From Strongylocentrotus purpuratus (lineage: Eukaryota; Echinodermata; Echinoidea; Camarodonta; Strongylocentrotidae): DNA of 64,000 nucleotides. Below, in pieces: positions 11,306 through 21,920 of this stretch. A model generated the notes under the pieces. It did not search any database. It saw nothing but the letters and a program-made list of their open reading frames with translations, and was not told the origin of the DNA. Position 1 is the first letter of the stretch. Each line of letters opens with the position of its first letter. The translations under genes and the position numbers were made by a program. The stretch covers positions 27,213,291 through 27,277,290 of the forward strand of contig NW_022145604.1 of the NCBI RefSeq assembly GCF_000002235.5, in the 5' to 3' direction.

Positions 11306-11657
11306 CCGAAGAAGACATCTTTAAAAAGCAGAGGGCATGCATGGGCATGGGAGAATCGACATGGTGCAAATTTACACAGGCCAGAAGGTGATTGTCAACA
11401 AAGATTGGTGTGAGTTTAATTGTGCAATCGAATGCATTTAATTGGTATAATTGAAGCGAAAAGGGGAAAGTTGACAAGCGAATTGAGGGTAGCCGGCACC
11501 TGTGAGCTAAAACGTTAGGGGAAACATGATAACAATATGTTTTATTTGAAAGTATAATTTTGGAGCTGTCGCAAACCGCGCATATAATTATGTGCATCTA
11601 ATAAATCAATTACAAGCCCCTTTGACATGAACTTTGCATTGCAAAGCCTGCCTAGGT
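11306..11657. other. Spacer between MITEs B1 and E3
   Basis: Begins with the second copy of the flanking direct repeat (cgaagaagacatctttaaa). A long minus-strand frame across B1 and this spacer has no recognisable domain and is partly transposon sequence. Confidence 0.4.
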
Positions 11658-12202
11658 TTCAAGGTACTATGTTCCATTTGCTGGCTCAAAAAAATGAAAA
11701 GGTTAAATTCCAACGGTTTTTGAAAGATAATACTAATTTAGAACTCACCTCAAATCAACAGGGCTTCAAAATGTTTTTTTTATGGGAAAATAACGACTGT
11801 TACATTGTAGTTGTCGAATCGAATTTAGCGAGCGCACTTGTTTAATTAAATAGTCTGATTTTGAGACCCTTGCACCGAATGGTCGTACGCTTTGTGCTTC
11901 GCAATGATTTAATCAGCTTAATTTTGGCCATTGCAAGAAGTGGGTTATTGATGTAGACAAAATGCGCATGTTCCATTTACAGCTCAGTTTATTTATGTTA
12001 TTACCAAACAGAAAAAAGAAGTCAGTCAGTCACTCAATAGTGTCTGACAGTTAAGTCTAGACTAAATGGGTTTCCTTGCACTATTTGATTACTAGGACAC
12101 TGCTAACGTTTAAATTTTTACAGACATACGTGACATATTGATAATTCCGACAAAGTTCTATAGAATTTCATGTTGGCTGCAAAAGGGATGCACTACCTTT
12201 AC
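11658..12202 (-). mobile_element. TTAA-like MITE, type E, copy E3
   Basis: About 545 bp with decayed ends: TTCAAGGTACTATG on the left and CACTACCTTTA on the right, the latter preceded by 'gcaaaaggga'. Similar along its length to the copies at 33.7 and 35.8 kb but reversed relative to them. TTAA is no longer intact at either end, which fits an older copy. Confidence 0.65.
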
Positions 12203-12629
12203 AGTCTATGTGATTTTCCCCTTGATGCAAAGAAGATGCACCTTGTTTATGTTTAGTCTGGTGTTATTTTCTCGGTTTCAATATACCTTTAATTCAATTT
12301 GATATTTCAACTCAAGGTGTATACAAAAAAGAGCATGTCACGATCAAAAAAATAATGTCGAAGTTCCTTTTTATAGTTATAAATCTATCTTTTTCAAATT
12401 TGGAAATAAATAAGAAGAAAAACCTGAATAAAACATACTCAAAATAAACTATGAAGAAGAAAAACAGCAGTGGCGTAGCAACTTGTGTGTGCCGAGAGAG
12501 AAATGAAGAAATCGGGAAAGCAAAAGGGTGAAAATTAGATGATGAAGTACTCTCCTATAATCATTATACTTGACCTTGGTGTGAGGGCCCGCCGCTCTCC
12601 TCATCATGGCACTGATAAGAGGTTATTGG
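12203..12629. other. Unannotated AT-rich stretch upstream of the candidate promoter
   Basis: Contains an isolated CAGTGGCGTAGC (12468-12479), a left end of the poly(G)-bearing MITE family, with no matching right end. Nothing else could be assigned. Confidence 0.4.
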
Positions 12630-12812
12630 ACAGGATAAGAGAGAAAGAGAGAGATTGAAGAAAAGAAAGAAAGAAAGAGAGATGGGGAATAATAGAAAGA
12701 GAGAGCGAGATCGAGGGAAAGATGAAAGAAAAAAAAGACAGAGAAAGATACAGGGGATGAGATGGGATGGATGAAGAAAGAGAGAGAGAGAGAGGGAGAG
12801 AGAGAGAGAAAC
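12630..12812. repeat. GA-rich tract upstream of the candidate promoter
   Basis: Polypurine, mostly GAGA and GAAA, ending about 190 bp before the TATA-like box. It might affect promoter structure, but comparable tracts occur throughout the window. Confidence 0.85.
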
Positions 12813-12997
12813 GCATAATGACCTTGAATATAATTATGCAATAGCCCGAGTCTGAATCGACAGACTAGTGGGCCTCTAGAAACTGCTGGAGGATCTTTAT
12901 CTTGATGCTGCGCCTGTCTATTTCCTACCAGATTCATCAGCTCATTTCCCTCTGTCTCATTTGCGCATCGTTCCCAGCCCCGCTCCATCCATCCATG

Positions 12998-13006
12998 TAT
13001 TTATAG
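12998..13006 (+). promoter_or_regulatory. TATA-like box of the candidate gene
   Basis: TATTTATAG lies at the point where composition shifts from AT/GA-rich to the more GC-rich, exon-like block. A transcription start about 25-30 bp downstream would fall near 13030. Placement is inferred only from the motif and composition. Confidence 0.25.
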
Positions 13007-13029
13007 CAGCGGGACTGTCAATGTAAACA

Positions 13030-14903
13030 TTGTAACGTAACTCCACATGCCAGCAACACGTGAGAACGACTCCACCGAGGATCGGAGAAAATACCAGTGC
13101 CGCGTTTTCTTTCTTCATCACCGCATCTCCGCCTGGACTCTTTCACGCTTCAGATCCCATCTCCCTCTCTGTTTTCTCCTTCTACTTCTTTTTTTGTCTT
13201 CATTTGAATTCTCGCTCGTGTTCCTTCTCACTTTCTGCATCAGCCGGAGGGAGAAATCAGGGGTTAGAGTTTAGTTACGAATTCATGCAAATCGCGCCAC
13301 CTTCGAGACCGGCCGAGATCGACGACCCAAATCCCTGGTCTTCGTGGATCTTGTTACCGAGGTATATTGCACTCCCAAAGTCTCGTCTGTCGAACATAGG
13401 TGCCCCGCTTTTATATCTCGTCTCCTAAATTCGAATTTAAAGGATTTAAACAAGAGGAACAGGAGGAGGAAGTATCGCTTCAAACTCTGCAGTTTGTTTT
13501 CGTGAATCTCTTTCCGAGAATGATATTTGTTTAACCCACTCCACACCATCGCCAGACTCTCAGAGGGTAGTTTGTTTCAGGAAAAACCTCGTCAGACTCC
13601 GCAGCTCATTTTTGAAACTCTTTCCGAGGACGATTGCGCATCGCTCCAATACTAAAGGGAGCGTTGTTTCAGGATAAGCTCTTCAAACTTCGCAGTTCGA
13701 TTGTGAATATCTTTCGCCGACACGGAACTATTCACAAACCCACCACCAACCCCACATCAAAAGGATTTAAGAGTGATTTTTGAAGAACGAACCATTTCTT
13801 TACTCTGTAATTCGTGAATTTCTTCGAGGGACAATTAGCCGAACTCATCCCAGGGGCAGAGCAGTGTTGGGTTGAAGTTCAGAAATTCATCAGTTGTTCT
13901 GATTGAATAGACAGTGATGGAAAGGGCGATTATTGTTTGATTCGTGAGATCTCTTTCATAGGACAACCCACATCAAATAAAGACAGGGGATGATTTTATA
14001 TGTGAACAAGGATCAGTTGAAACATTTGTTCAAGTCTGCAGTTTAATTCGTGGATATCTTCGAGGGACAATTAACCAAACTCACCCCCGAGAGGCATATA
14101 GCGGTGCTCGGGTGAAGTGCAGAGATCGAGAGTCGTGATTGTCCTGGTTGAAGCTCTAGACATTGATGCCGTTATTCCGGCTGTTTCGAGTGTGACTGAT
14201 TGATTCCGCCATCCCTAGCTCCCGGCTAACACTGACTCCACCAGATAATCAGAGTAAGATGATCATCCCACATCTCAGCCGTACCAGTTGATGCCTATCA
14301 CCTTGGCAACCCATCCATATTATCACTCGGGAGTGGATTAGCAACCAGGAGAGATAGGCCACCAAACAATTCACGCACTCACAGCCAAGCCCCAGAGCCA
14401 GATCCGAATCTATCTTTCCTCCAGCTCTGCCGCTCACATCTCGTCGTGCCGAAAGGTTTAGCATCGATTTTTTTTTCTCTCTCTCTCTCTTTCTTCAGAG
14501 TTGCTTCTCAGTTTGGGATAAAATCATAACACTTTCCGACTTTTGGATTTACCCGAGAAATGGAGTTTGTTTACATTAAAGCATGGTAATTATTTACCTC
14601 TCTAAACACGCTGAGTATCTGCCTTTCAAAGGAACTTCTTGACGTTTCAACTAAAAAAAAAGCAAGTTTTGTCGCCTGGATTGGATGTGTGTAAATTTCA
14701 ATCACCGGGAATTAACTCTTTGTTTCCATGATAAGTGAGTGATTTCGTTTTGACTCTTCATACAGTGTCATCAATTGGTGCACCAACGATTACACTTCAT
14801 AGAGCTCACCGGCACTCTGAATATTCTATTCAGTGACTGGATGTTTTATAAGAGGGTACTCTGAGTCCTCGATTTCTCGATCTGATAGAAAATCATTATT
14901 GAA
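13030..14903 (+). other. Candidate 5' UTR of the first exon
   Basis: About 1.9 kb richer in GC than its surroundings and lacking the transposons and long microsatellites that fill the rest of the window. It contains several upstream ATGs, including one opening a 122-codon frame at 13060 with no recognisable domain. It also holds about six diverged ~100-bp repeats (13476-14160). A TAG at 14886-14888 is in frame with, and 15 bases before, the proposed start codon, so the coding frame cannot extend upstream without another exon. The 5' boundary is inferred and hidden introns are possible. Confidence 0.4.
13476..14160 (+). repeat. Six diverged ~100-bp tandem repeats in the candidate 5' UTR
   Basis: Units start near 13481, 13590, 13681, 13801, 13931 and 14031. 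Each carries a version of 'ctctgcagttt', then 'cgtgaatctctttc', then 'gagggacaatt'. Spacing is about 90-130 bp. Several units also share 'ttgtttcagg', and two share 'gagggacaattaaccaaact' or a close form. Divergence is high, so the array is old. Confidence 0.6.
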
Positions 14904-15026
14904 ATGGCGGGAAAGCAGACACCTACATTCAGTGAAATTTTCTTCGTATCGTCTGCGCACGATGGGATCTCATGCTCGGCGATTCTACTCTCTCTGCTCC
15001 TTCTGCAGGCGGCGTTTCTACTTAGG
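14904..15026 (+). CDS. First coding exon, signal-peptide-like N-terminus (partial gene)
   Basis: An ATG in good context (gaaATGg: purine at -3, G at +4) opens 41 codons that run without a stop into AGG|GTAAGC, a strong splice donor, leaving phase 0. The peptide begins MAGKQTPTFSEIFF and has a hydrophobic core at residues 26-40 (AILLSLLLLQAAFLL) followed by Arg. This suits a signal peptide with a longish N-region or a type II anchor, and so a secreted or membrane protein. A stop lies in frame five codons before the ATG. No downstream exon is certain; a phase-compatible candidate is at 54549. The gene was not recognised. An overlapping frame (14833-15030) lacks an ATG start and ends in the intron, so it is less convincing. 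Confidence 0.45.
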
Positions 15027-15378
15027 GTAAGCTGCTATATTAACGTGTTAAAACCTCCTTGACTAACAAAGCTTAAGATTCATTCGCCCCTCTTAACCCT
15101 TTGTCCATTATGTCAATAAAGAGAAGAGCTTATCTTCTTGTAAAGATTCGCGCACAACGCGTGCCATTCTCCGGTACTTTCCCAAAGGGGCAACTAAACA
15201 ATACCAGGCGACCAACAATACCTGCGCTGAATTTCAAAAGCAAACTTATAGAATCTGTATTATAGTTCCCTGGTATATATACATGGGCAGCTATAGGGTT
15301 TAGCTTGTTATATTCAGCTGGGATTCTCTCCTTTAAAAAAAGTACCAGCCTTCATCTCCGCAGTGGCATCAGAGTTAA
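15027..15378 (+). other. Start of presumed first intron, unannotated
   Basis: Begins GTAAGC. No repeats or coding signal recognised before the hairpin element at 15379. Confidence 0.35.
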
Positions 15379-15494
15379 TAGGGACTTTTAGATTTGTGTG
15401 GACTAATACGTGTGACGTCCATTCAAGGCAGTGCAGTAAAAGGACGTCGATCGTAGCAATCCACATTGTCTTCATGCGAATCTAAAAGTCCCTA
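15379..15494. mobile_element. Hairpin MITE (imperfect ~50-bp stem)
   Basis: GGGACTTTTAGATT (15381-15394) and its exact complement AATCTAAAAGTCCC (15479-15492) enclose further paired blocks: TGTGGA with TCCACA, TACG with CGTA, and GACGTCC with GGACGTC. The loop is about 20 bases. The 3' arm has about 11 extra bases. TA flanks both ends. It may be a tiny fold-back transposon; the stem would also form in intronic RNA. Confidence 0.65.
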
Positions 15495-16875
15495 AGCCTA
15501 ATATCTTCCCTGCTTTAATTATTCCCTACACTTGAAGCGTAACAGCTAATCCTCTTAAGTGTTGTCGAGGTACAGAGCTGCAGAGGGGAGCACCTGGGTT
15601 CATAAGCACTAATTAGCGTACAAATCGTTTAACTGTTTGAGTACCGCAGTAAGCATTGCGATGTATTCATTTATATGTATTTTGGTCTTGCGTTAAGAAA
15701 GCCTTAGCAGTGTAAAAGGTAAACTGGAGGTCAGTTGAACCCTGTATAAGCAATCCCTACAGAATATTCTGTGTTTTGAAAGTCACTTTGCATGATGTAA
15801 TCACTAATCAGGGAGTAAACTCACAACTCCCTGATGTAATTGTGTAATGAAATAAGACTGATGCAAATAATTATTCGTATGTAAGTGTATTGTTAATGTT
15901 AGCTATAATACGCAGTTGTTTTCAGCATTCCTGGGTCGGGGGATACCCCCATCTATCATTTCAACTAGTTCCCCCTCAATTTTTTTATTTGGGTGGAAAA
16001 TTGAGATGACGCCGCTGGGAGGAATTGTCTCTAACCCTATCCTCATCTCCTCTAGCATGCATAATACACGGGGTAACACACGATCCTGTGGCGTACTTCT
16101 TGCAAGCCCGGCTCAAAATCAATTAGCTGAACCATTCTTACCCGTTCTAATGAGCAAACACTGGGGGTGACATACTGCTGGAGACCCAGGGCTGCCCAGG
16201 TAAGCATCGTCAGCTGAGCATGCTAAACGAAGCCGCTAGGGCAAACAGACGCTGCTTTTTTAAATTCAGATACCGTTATAAAGTAGTATTACAAGTGCGT
16301 GATGCAGAGAATGAGTATATTAGACAGGGGACATCCTGGATTTGGCAGAGTTTAACCATTCAATGATTCACAGATATCTCCCTTTAATTAAGTGCTTCGT
16401 TTTGCAGGATTGCATTTTTATTTTGAATCGATTGTTCAACTTTTATATTCTTAAAACATACGATCGAAATAACTTTTAAAAAATTAACCTATTATGGAAT
16501 TTTTTCTTCAATATCCTAATATATACAACATAGAAATGCCTTTCGAATTTCATAATTAGTCATTGTAATGTTCACACGTTTCAAAAGATGAGGGACAGGT
16601 CTATTGATATTGCTTTTTCGAAAGTAATTGCTTTGTTTTGTTTTTGTTTTGCATTTTGTATATCATAAGTGACTTCAAGAGATCTCATTTTTTACAAGGG
16701 CAAGTTCGATTCCAAGAATCGTGCTCCGGAGAAACATGCTACTCTGTCAATTTCATACATATTTCTTGATGCAACATTTTACTACTCCTTACCCTATAGC
16801 CGCCTCACTGCCATTAATGCATTACTGCTATTACAAATAGACCGAATTTAACGTAACATTTTATCTGTGAAGGGA
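15495..16875. other. Presumed intron, no gene seen
   Basis: Contains a 9-bp perfect stem TCAGGGAGT/ACTCCCTGA (15808-15834). The 84-codon frame at 15916 and others nearby show no domain. Confidence 0.4.
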
Positions 16876-17575
16876 GGGGGGGGGGGGCGGCAATTGCCGT
16901 CTTTAATATACGCCCTGGTATGTGTGGATTGTGGATGTACTAGTATTTTAATTGCTAGATTTGTAGCCTGTTTGTTTTGGTTTGTATTTCTAGAAGATGG
17001 GTTGGCACACTTAATCTGCGCTGCGTTGCCTTTTAATTTACCTGACTACATAACCGTATGCAATGCATGATCTATTGGTGTGGTATATCTCGCCGTTTAT
17101 AGACTCCCATCTCTAGTTTGCAAACTGTCACCCACGTGAGAGGCGCACGTTCATCATAAAAAAAACTTAATCGCTCGTCGAGAAGTCCTGCTTTCTGCAT
17201 TAACAATCATCAGCAAATAACATTCAACCCTAATTCCTTTACTCTGGCAAAGCGGTCTGGTAAATAGATGGGGGTGGATACAAAATAATGTGGGGCAGAA
17301 AAGGGCAAATGTCTACAATGTTGCCTGACGGTGGAGGGTGACACATTTACACAGATGCGTCGATCAGAATGTTTTACGTGGGTTAAAATCGATGTTTTAA
17401 GTTAGTACTAAGTATTTTCCTTTTTCTTGAAAGAATGTCTCACTATCGACCCAGTGACCTATATTATTTATCATAGGAATGTTAATAGAAGCAGATTGAT
17501 GTGAGTTATATAGTTTGATGGCAGAAGATGACTGAAACGGAGAGAACGCAATGGAACTTTAGAAACCAAATAGAA
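16876..17575. other. Presumed intron with a poly(G) run
   Basis: G12 run at about 16876-16887, then ordinary AT-rich sequence. No supported feature beyond that. Confidence 0.4.
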
Positions 17576-17584
17576 AGAGAGAGG

Positions 17585-17625
<41 letters not shown>

Positions 17626-17779
17626 AGGGACACAAGAGTGAAGAAGAGATAACATAAATTAGAGGGTGGCGGAGATGAAAGGAGAATAGGCGAGAAATAC
17701 AGAGAAAGAGAAAGATGGAGATAGGAAAGAGAGAGGTAGAAGAGGAAGAGAGAGAAGAGGGAGAGAGGGGGAGGAGGGC

Positions 17780-17824
<45 letters not shown>
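17575..17824. repeat. GA-rich microsatellite block
   Basis: Two clean (GA)n arrays (about 17590-17620 and 17784-17821) joined by purine-rich imperfect repeat. Open frames are repeat translations. Confidence 0.95.
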
Positions 17825-17825
<1 letters not shown>

Positions 17826-17976
17826 AGGGGAGGGGTACTCAAGTAAATCATAGGTATGTAAAATGCATTTTATCTATCGAGACATCTTGTCAATAAAACG
17901 ATACATGTTTGTATGCGGACAGCCCTGTGCGTACATTGTATATCGGGCTATATACCGAATATCGGGAAATTGAATA

Positions 17977-18141
17977 CCTGGGACCCGTAGCACAAAACTA
18001 ACCATTGATGGTAACTTTGCCATCGATGGTAACTACCACGGAAACCTTGATTTTGATTGGCTGTTGAGTACTGTTACCATGGTAGTTACCGTTGATGGCA
18101 AAGTTACCATCGATGGTAAGTTTTGTGCAACGGGGCCCAGG
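17977..18141. mobile_element. Palindromic MITE with ~60-bp near-perfect stem
   Basis: Left arm from CCTGGGACCCGTAGCACAAA and right arm ending TTTTGTGCAACGGGGCCCAGG pair over about 60 bases with few mismatches, around a ~40-base centre. Within the arms 'atggtaact' recurs and CCATCGATGG is itself palindromic. The ends resemble the element at 48850. Confidence 0.75.
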
Positions 18142-19077
18142 TTGAAAAAAGGTCCATCACGGGAAATATCTCCCGTGATTCTTCTGCAGTCCCAGGCGTG
18201 CAAGTTCACGTGTAAGACGAGATTCGAATTCTATCGCATGAATAGATTGCCCGAGCTCAATGGACGAGAAAATTGAATCTCGAGGACGAGAGGAATGTAA
18301 TCAATGTATCATTACATATATCATTGGGTCTCGGATGCCTAGGTTTACTCATAAAGAAAGTCAGGCTAGAATATCAAATGTTCAAACATTAAAGGTCACT
18401 TTGAGGATTGGTGGTGGCAACAACAACAACAAATCTAACGAGTTCGTAACCTGTGTTGGAAAAAGAAACGAAACAAGGTAAACAGCGACAGAGAAGGTCA
18501 AGTTTACAGTCATTCACCTATTGCAACGGTTACTTGGATTTGATACAAAAATAGAACTATAAAATGGTTGAAACTATATATTTTGAGATTTGCCATTCCT
18601 AATCATGAGAACATAACATCAAAACAAAACAATAGTAATTGCAATATTCGAAACAAAGGGTTACTAGAGAAGAACCACATACGAAAACGAGCTTAAATAC
18701 ATGACAGGTTTACCCAATAGATAAACTTAGAACAGAAGTTATGACATTAAAGGTCATTTTGAGGTTTAGGGATGGTTGAACAAATTAGAACTCACTCAAG
18801 GCAATCAAAATGTCATGTTTAGATAAATAACATTGTCAAAAAAAAGTGGGATACAAGATGCATGTACACGTACGTCATGTGCTCTTTATGAACAAGTTTT
18901 AATACATGACTTTTATATGCAGCCGTCATTTTTCGAGTTATAGTGTTGGCTATCTGCAACAGAAAGGTAATAGATAGCAATATACGTGTGATTATAATAA
19001 TCATTGTAGACCAAACCATTGAATAAAATATGGAATATAATAGTTTATGTCTTTATAGCTTTTAGTACATCAACCCT
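18142..19077. other. Presumed intron with a diverged direct repeat pair
   Basis: 'acattaaaggtcactttgag' near 18388 and 'acattaaaggtcattttgag' near 18743 lie inside a ~75-bp diverged direct repeat. Otherwise unremarkable. Confidence 0.4.
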
Positions 19078-19380
19078 GTCTCTAAGGGGGTAAGAGATTT
19101 AACATTACCCGAGTCGTTGGATTCAGGCTTGCCCGCACACAATTAATCCACATTCTCCACTCCCTTGGGAGCATTCCTTCCAGGCGCCAACGGACAACCA
19201 TAATGCTGGGTAAACGATAATGACTTTAGCATCCTACCAGGTACCCATTTAAAACCTGGGTGGAAAGTGACAAATGTAGATCAATGTCTTGCCAAAGGAC
19301 AATGGTGCCTGGCTGGGATTCGAACCCTGAACCCTTAGATTGAGAGTCAAGTGAATGAACCACTATACCACGACACCTCC
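19078..19380 (-). mobile_element. tRNA-derived SINE, near full length, minus strand
   Basis: On the minus strand the head is GGAGGTGTCGTGGTATAGTG with an A-box-like TGGTATAGTGGTTC and a B box GGGTTCGAATCC (rc of 19316-19327). It continues 'ggcaagacattgatctacat', 'cacccaggttttaaatgggt' and 'acctggtaggat', then a downstream body. This is a polymerase III promoter-type SINE; the tRNA-like part is too diverged to be a tRNA gene. Confidence 0.75.
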
Positions 19381-20427
19381 ACGAATAACGAATAACTAGT
19401 CGCAAGTCCATTATTGGGTGGGAGGGGGCATCCATTCGATGGAGGGTGTGACCGATCCCCCCCCCCCCCCCCATGTTGAGCCGCGTATAATAACTTGTAC
19501 TTGTGTAACATACATACTTGACTATTGGTGAATGGGTGAGAAATAAGTTGTTCAACTGATGTGTTATATTGGGGCTATAATTCCATGCATGCAGTAGGGT
19601 CTAGAACGTGTAAAGCTGAAATATCAATTCGTTTTGGCGCCTCGCTTGATTCGTATTCTTTCCATCATTCTATCTCTCCAGACCCTTAGGGGTAGTCGCT
19701 GAACTAGTTTAATCGTCATGGAAGGTTAATATGTATCTCAGTTTTGTGTGTGTGCTAGATGCCTTCAATTACGGTCCCACAATTATATCCATCAGCACCA
19801 TCATCAGTCCTACAATTGCAGAATACCTGGCATAGCTTGCGAGCATTTTATTCATGAATGTAACTGAGTTATCATGATGACTATTAAGTCTAAAAACTGA
19901 TTTGAGTCATTAAAAAAAGAAAGGAAAACTAGCAATTGCTAGCAAACGGATCTAACAACGTTTATCTTTCAAGAAACTGCTTTTACATGACTTGCAAGCG
20001 CATGACTACGGTTAGAAACTTTGGATATAATTGAGTTGCTTAATGCTTTCACCATTAATCATGTGCTTGTTGTTTTTTTCCTATCATAAATAGCATTGAA
20101 GTTCTTCCGGAGAATGAAATGGGATATTTTGTTCTAGGAAAGTAAATGCATCCTTCCGATTCCTTCGTCGGCCCAATCGATGCCCCTTTCAATTACGGCG
20201 CTAAGAGTGATATCTTTTAAACGACCGTTTTCTTAGAAATTATTCATTAAAAGCCCTCATATAAATAATGCCGACTTTGAATAAAGAGGACAGTGATATC
20301 ATATTGATTACAGCTTGAAGAAGAGGCGATTCTGGTCCTAATGTTTAATGTGATATGATGAATTTAAATTGCTTTAAATTACTTACAGTTAATAAATATT
20401 AACAGGCATTTTAAGTTTATGAAGAAA
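19381..20427. other. Presumed intron, no gene seen
   Basis: Includes a C16 run at about 19457-19472. No other supported feature. Confidence 0.4.
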
Positions 20428-20710
20428 ACTACCCTCAGACAAAATCCCCCGGACAGATACCACCAGACAACTAATCCTTGGGACTAATACCCTCATGGGA
20501 TAATCAAACCCCTATAAGTTTTTCACCTAAGCAAGTACCCCGTAAATATATAGGAAAAATGTACCCGGACCGCTGCCCCCAGAAAGCCACCATGGACAAC
20601 TACCTCCTTAAGAGTACTTCGATATCCTAGGACAACTTTTCCCGATGGGGGTGATGGTGAAATTGTCCGGATGCAATTGTCCGGGGTGATTTTTGTCTGA
20701 CAAATTTCTT
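20428..20710. repeat. Degenerate short-period 'ccCggacaactacc' repeat
   Basis: Variants of 'cggacaactaccc' recur irregularly ('cagacaaaatcccccggaca', 'ccagacaactaatccttggg', 'tggacaactacctcc', 'attgtccggggtga'), in both orientations near the right end. It looks like an old, scrambled minisatellite. Confidence 0.4.
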
Positions 20711-20723
20711 TTATATAGTTACC

Positions 20724-20966
20724 TTTGTAGGCTTCAAAGGAGAAGAATCCTTCCGTGATCCTTCCTATATCATTATACGAGACACTGCCTGGTATATTAA
20801 ACTCTATCATTTTCATTACATATCTATCTTTCTCTCGAAAAGAAATTTCAAAAACAGCATAAAAGTTCATGCATAATGTTATTTGTTCGGCATCATGCCT
20901 ATAAGGAAAAGACAAAATGCACTTGTCGAAATGAAATAGTCCACTTTCCAACCCAGTGAAAATCAA
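20724..20966 (-). CDS. Weak candidate exon, minus strand
   Basis: An open frame of about 80 codons on the minus strand, including MNFYAVFEISFREKDRYVMK, ends at AAAG|GTAACT, a reasonable donor. Residue composition is balanced rather than low-complexity, unlike most frames here. No family was recognised, no ATG lies at the beginning of the frame, and the open frame also continues past the donor. It could be a decayed retroposed piece or chance. Confidence 0.15.
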
Positions 20967-21528
20967 ACGAAGTAATGACAGTATGTTTATAAATTTTCAT
21001 AGATGGAAAATGTGCCCCTTGAATAATTGATGCAGAGTAGTCATGCGAACCGAAAGACAAGGTCAAAATCATACGAGAAAGTCTTCAGTATGCAGCGCTT
21101 TTAGCCGTTTTCTTGCAAGAAACAACAAGCATTTTTTTTTAATGTTCTCATTTCTTTTCGACACTACGCGCCGGTTAAAAAAAAAAAAGTTTCACATATT
21201 AGTTTTGAGCCGGCCCATCCTAAAATAGCCAAGCCAGGGTGACGATTCATTCCAATGCAATTTTTTTTTTTCATGTGCCGAATACCTAATTGGACTTGCT
21301 TGTAAATTTACAAGTAGTAAGAAAGGACACGAAAGTCAAATAAATAGAACTCCGATGTTCTTCGTGGTTTTTGTATTAATGTTTCATGGGCAGGGGATGG
21401 TCACACTGGGTAAAAAGAAAGTCATTTGCGTTTTCTATTATATATTAGCTAGGCCTATCTTATGTCAAATTTTATTTGTTCGTCGCCCTTTGATAGATTT
21501 AACCACAAATTAGTTTCAACACTTTACT
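20967..21528. other. Unannotated AT-rich stretch
   Basis: A and T homopolymers near 21177-21190 and 21261-21270. Nothing else could be assigned. Confidence 0.4.
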
Positions 21529-21920
21529 TTAAAGATAAACTTGAGCTCTGGTGAAAAAAAGAAAATGAATTCTCACAGAATCAAACAAAACTTACACTGA
21601 ATGTTCAAGATTACAAATAAATGTCATGTGCCAAACAATTTTGGAAGAAAATATATACTGGCTGAGTAATTAGCATAGAAAGATAAGAAAATCAGGTAGT
21701 ACTAGCCTCGACACCATTTGTGTAGTCCCATATTCATCTTTCTGTGTACAGTGCTTGTTACTTTACCAAGACTGGGCCAAATTAATTATGATTTAGATGA
21801 GTCCAGAACCTTGCAGTCCACACCAATACTTACATGCTACATGATCAACTTTTTCTGATCCATTCCACACCTTTTCTTTCACATTGCAATCGCATGACCA
21901 GAACTGAACTTTATCTTTAA
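21529..21920 (+). mobile_element. TTAA MITE, type A, copy A3
   Basis: 392 bp. Starts TTAAAGATAAACTTGAGCTC and ends GAACTGAACTTTATCTTTAA, with type-A 5' and shared 3' halves. Full length with TTAA at both ends. Confidence 0.85.

Noticed and set aside
11148-11597. 149-codon minus-strand frame
   Set aside because: Overlaps the shared module of MITE B1 and its flank. The same module in other copies does not keep the frame.
13060-13428. 122-codon ATG frame as the main coding region of the gene
   Set aside because: No domain, no splice donor at its end and biased composition; treated as an upstream frame in the leader.
14833-15030. 65-codon frame overlapping the first exon
   Set aside because: Its first codon is GTG, not ATG, and it terminates beyond the splice donor. 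The overlapping ATG frame with a hydrophobic core is better supported.
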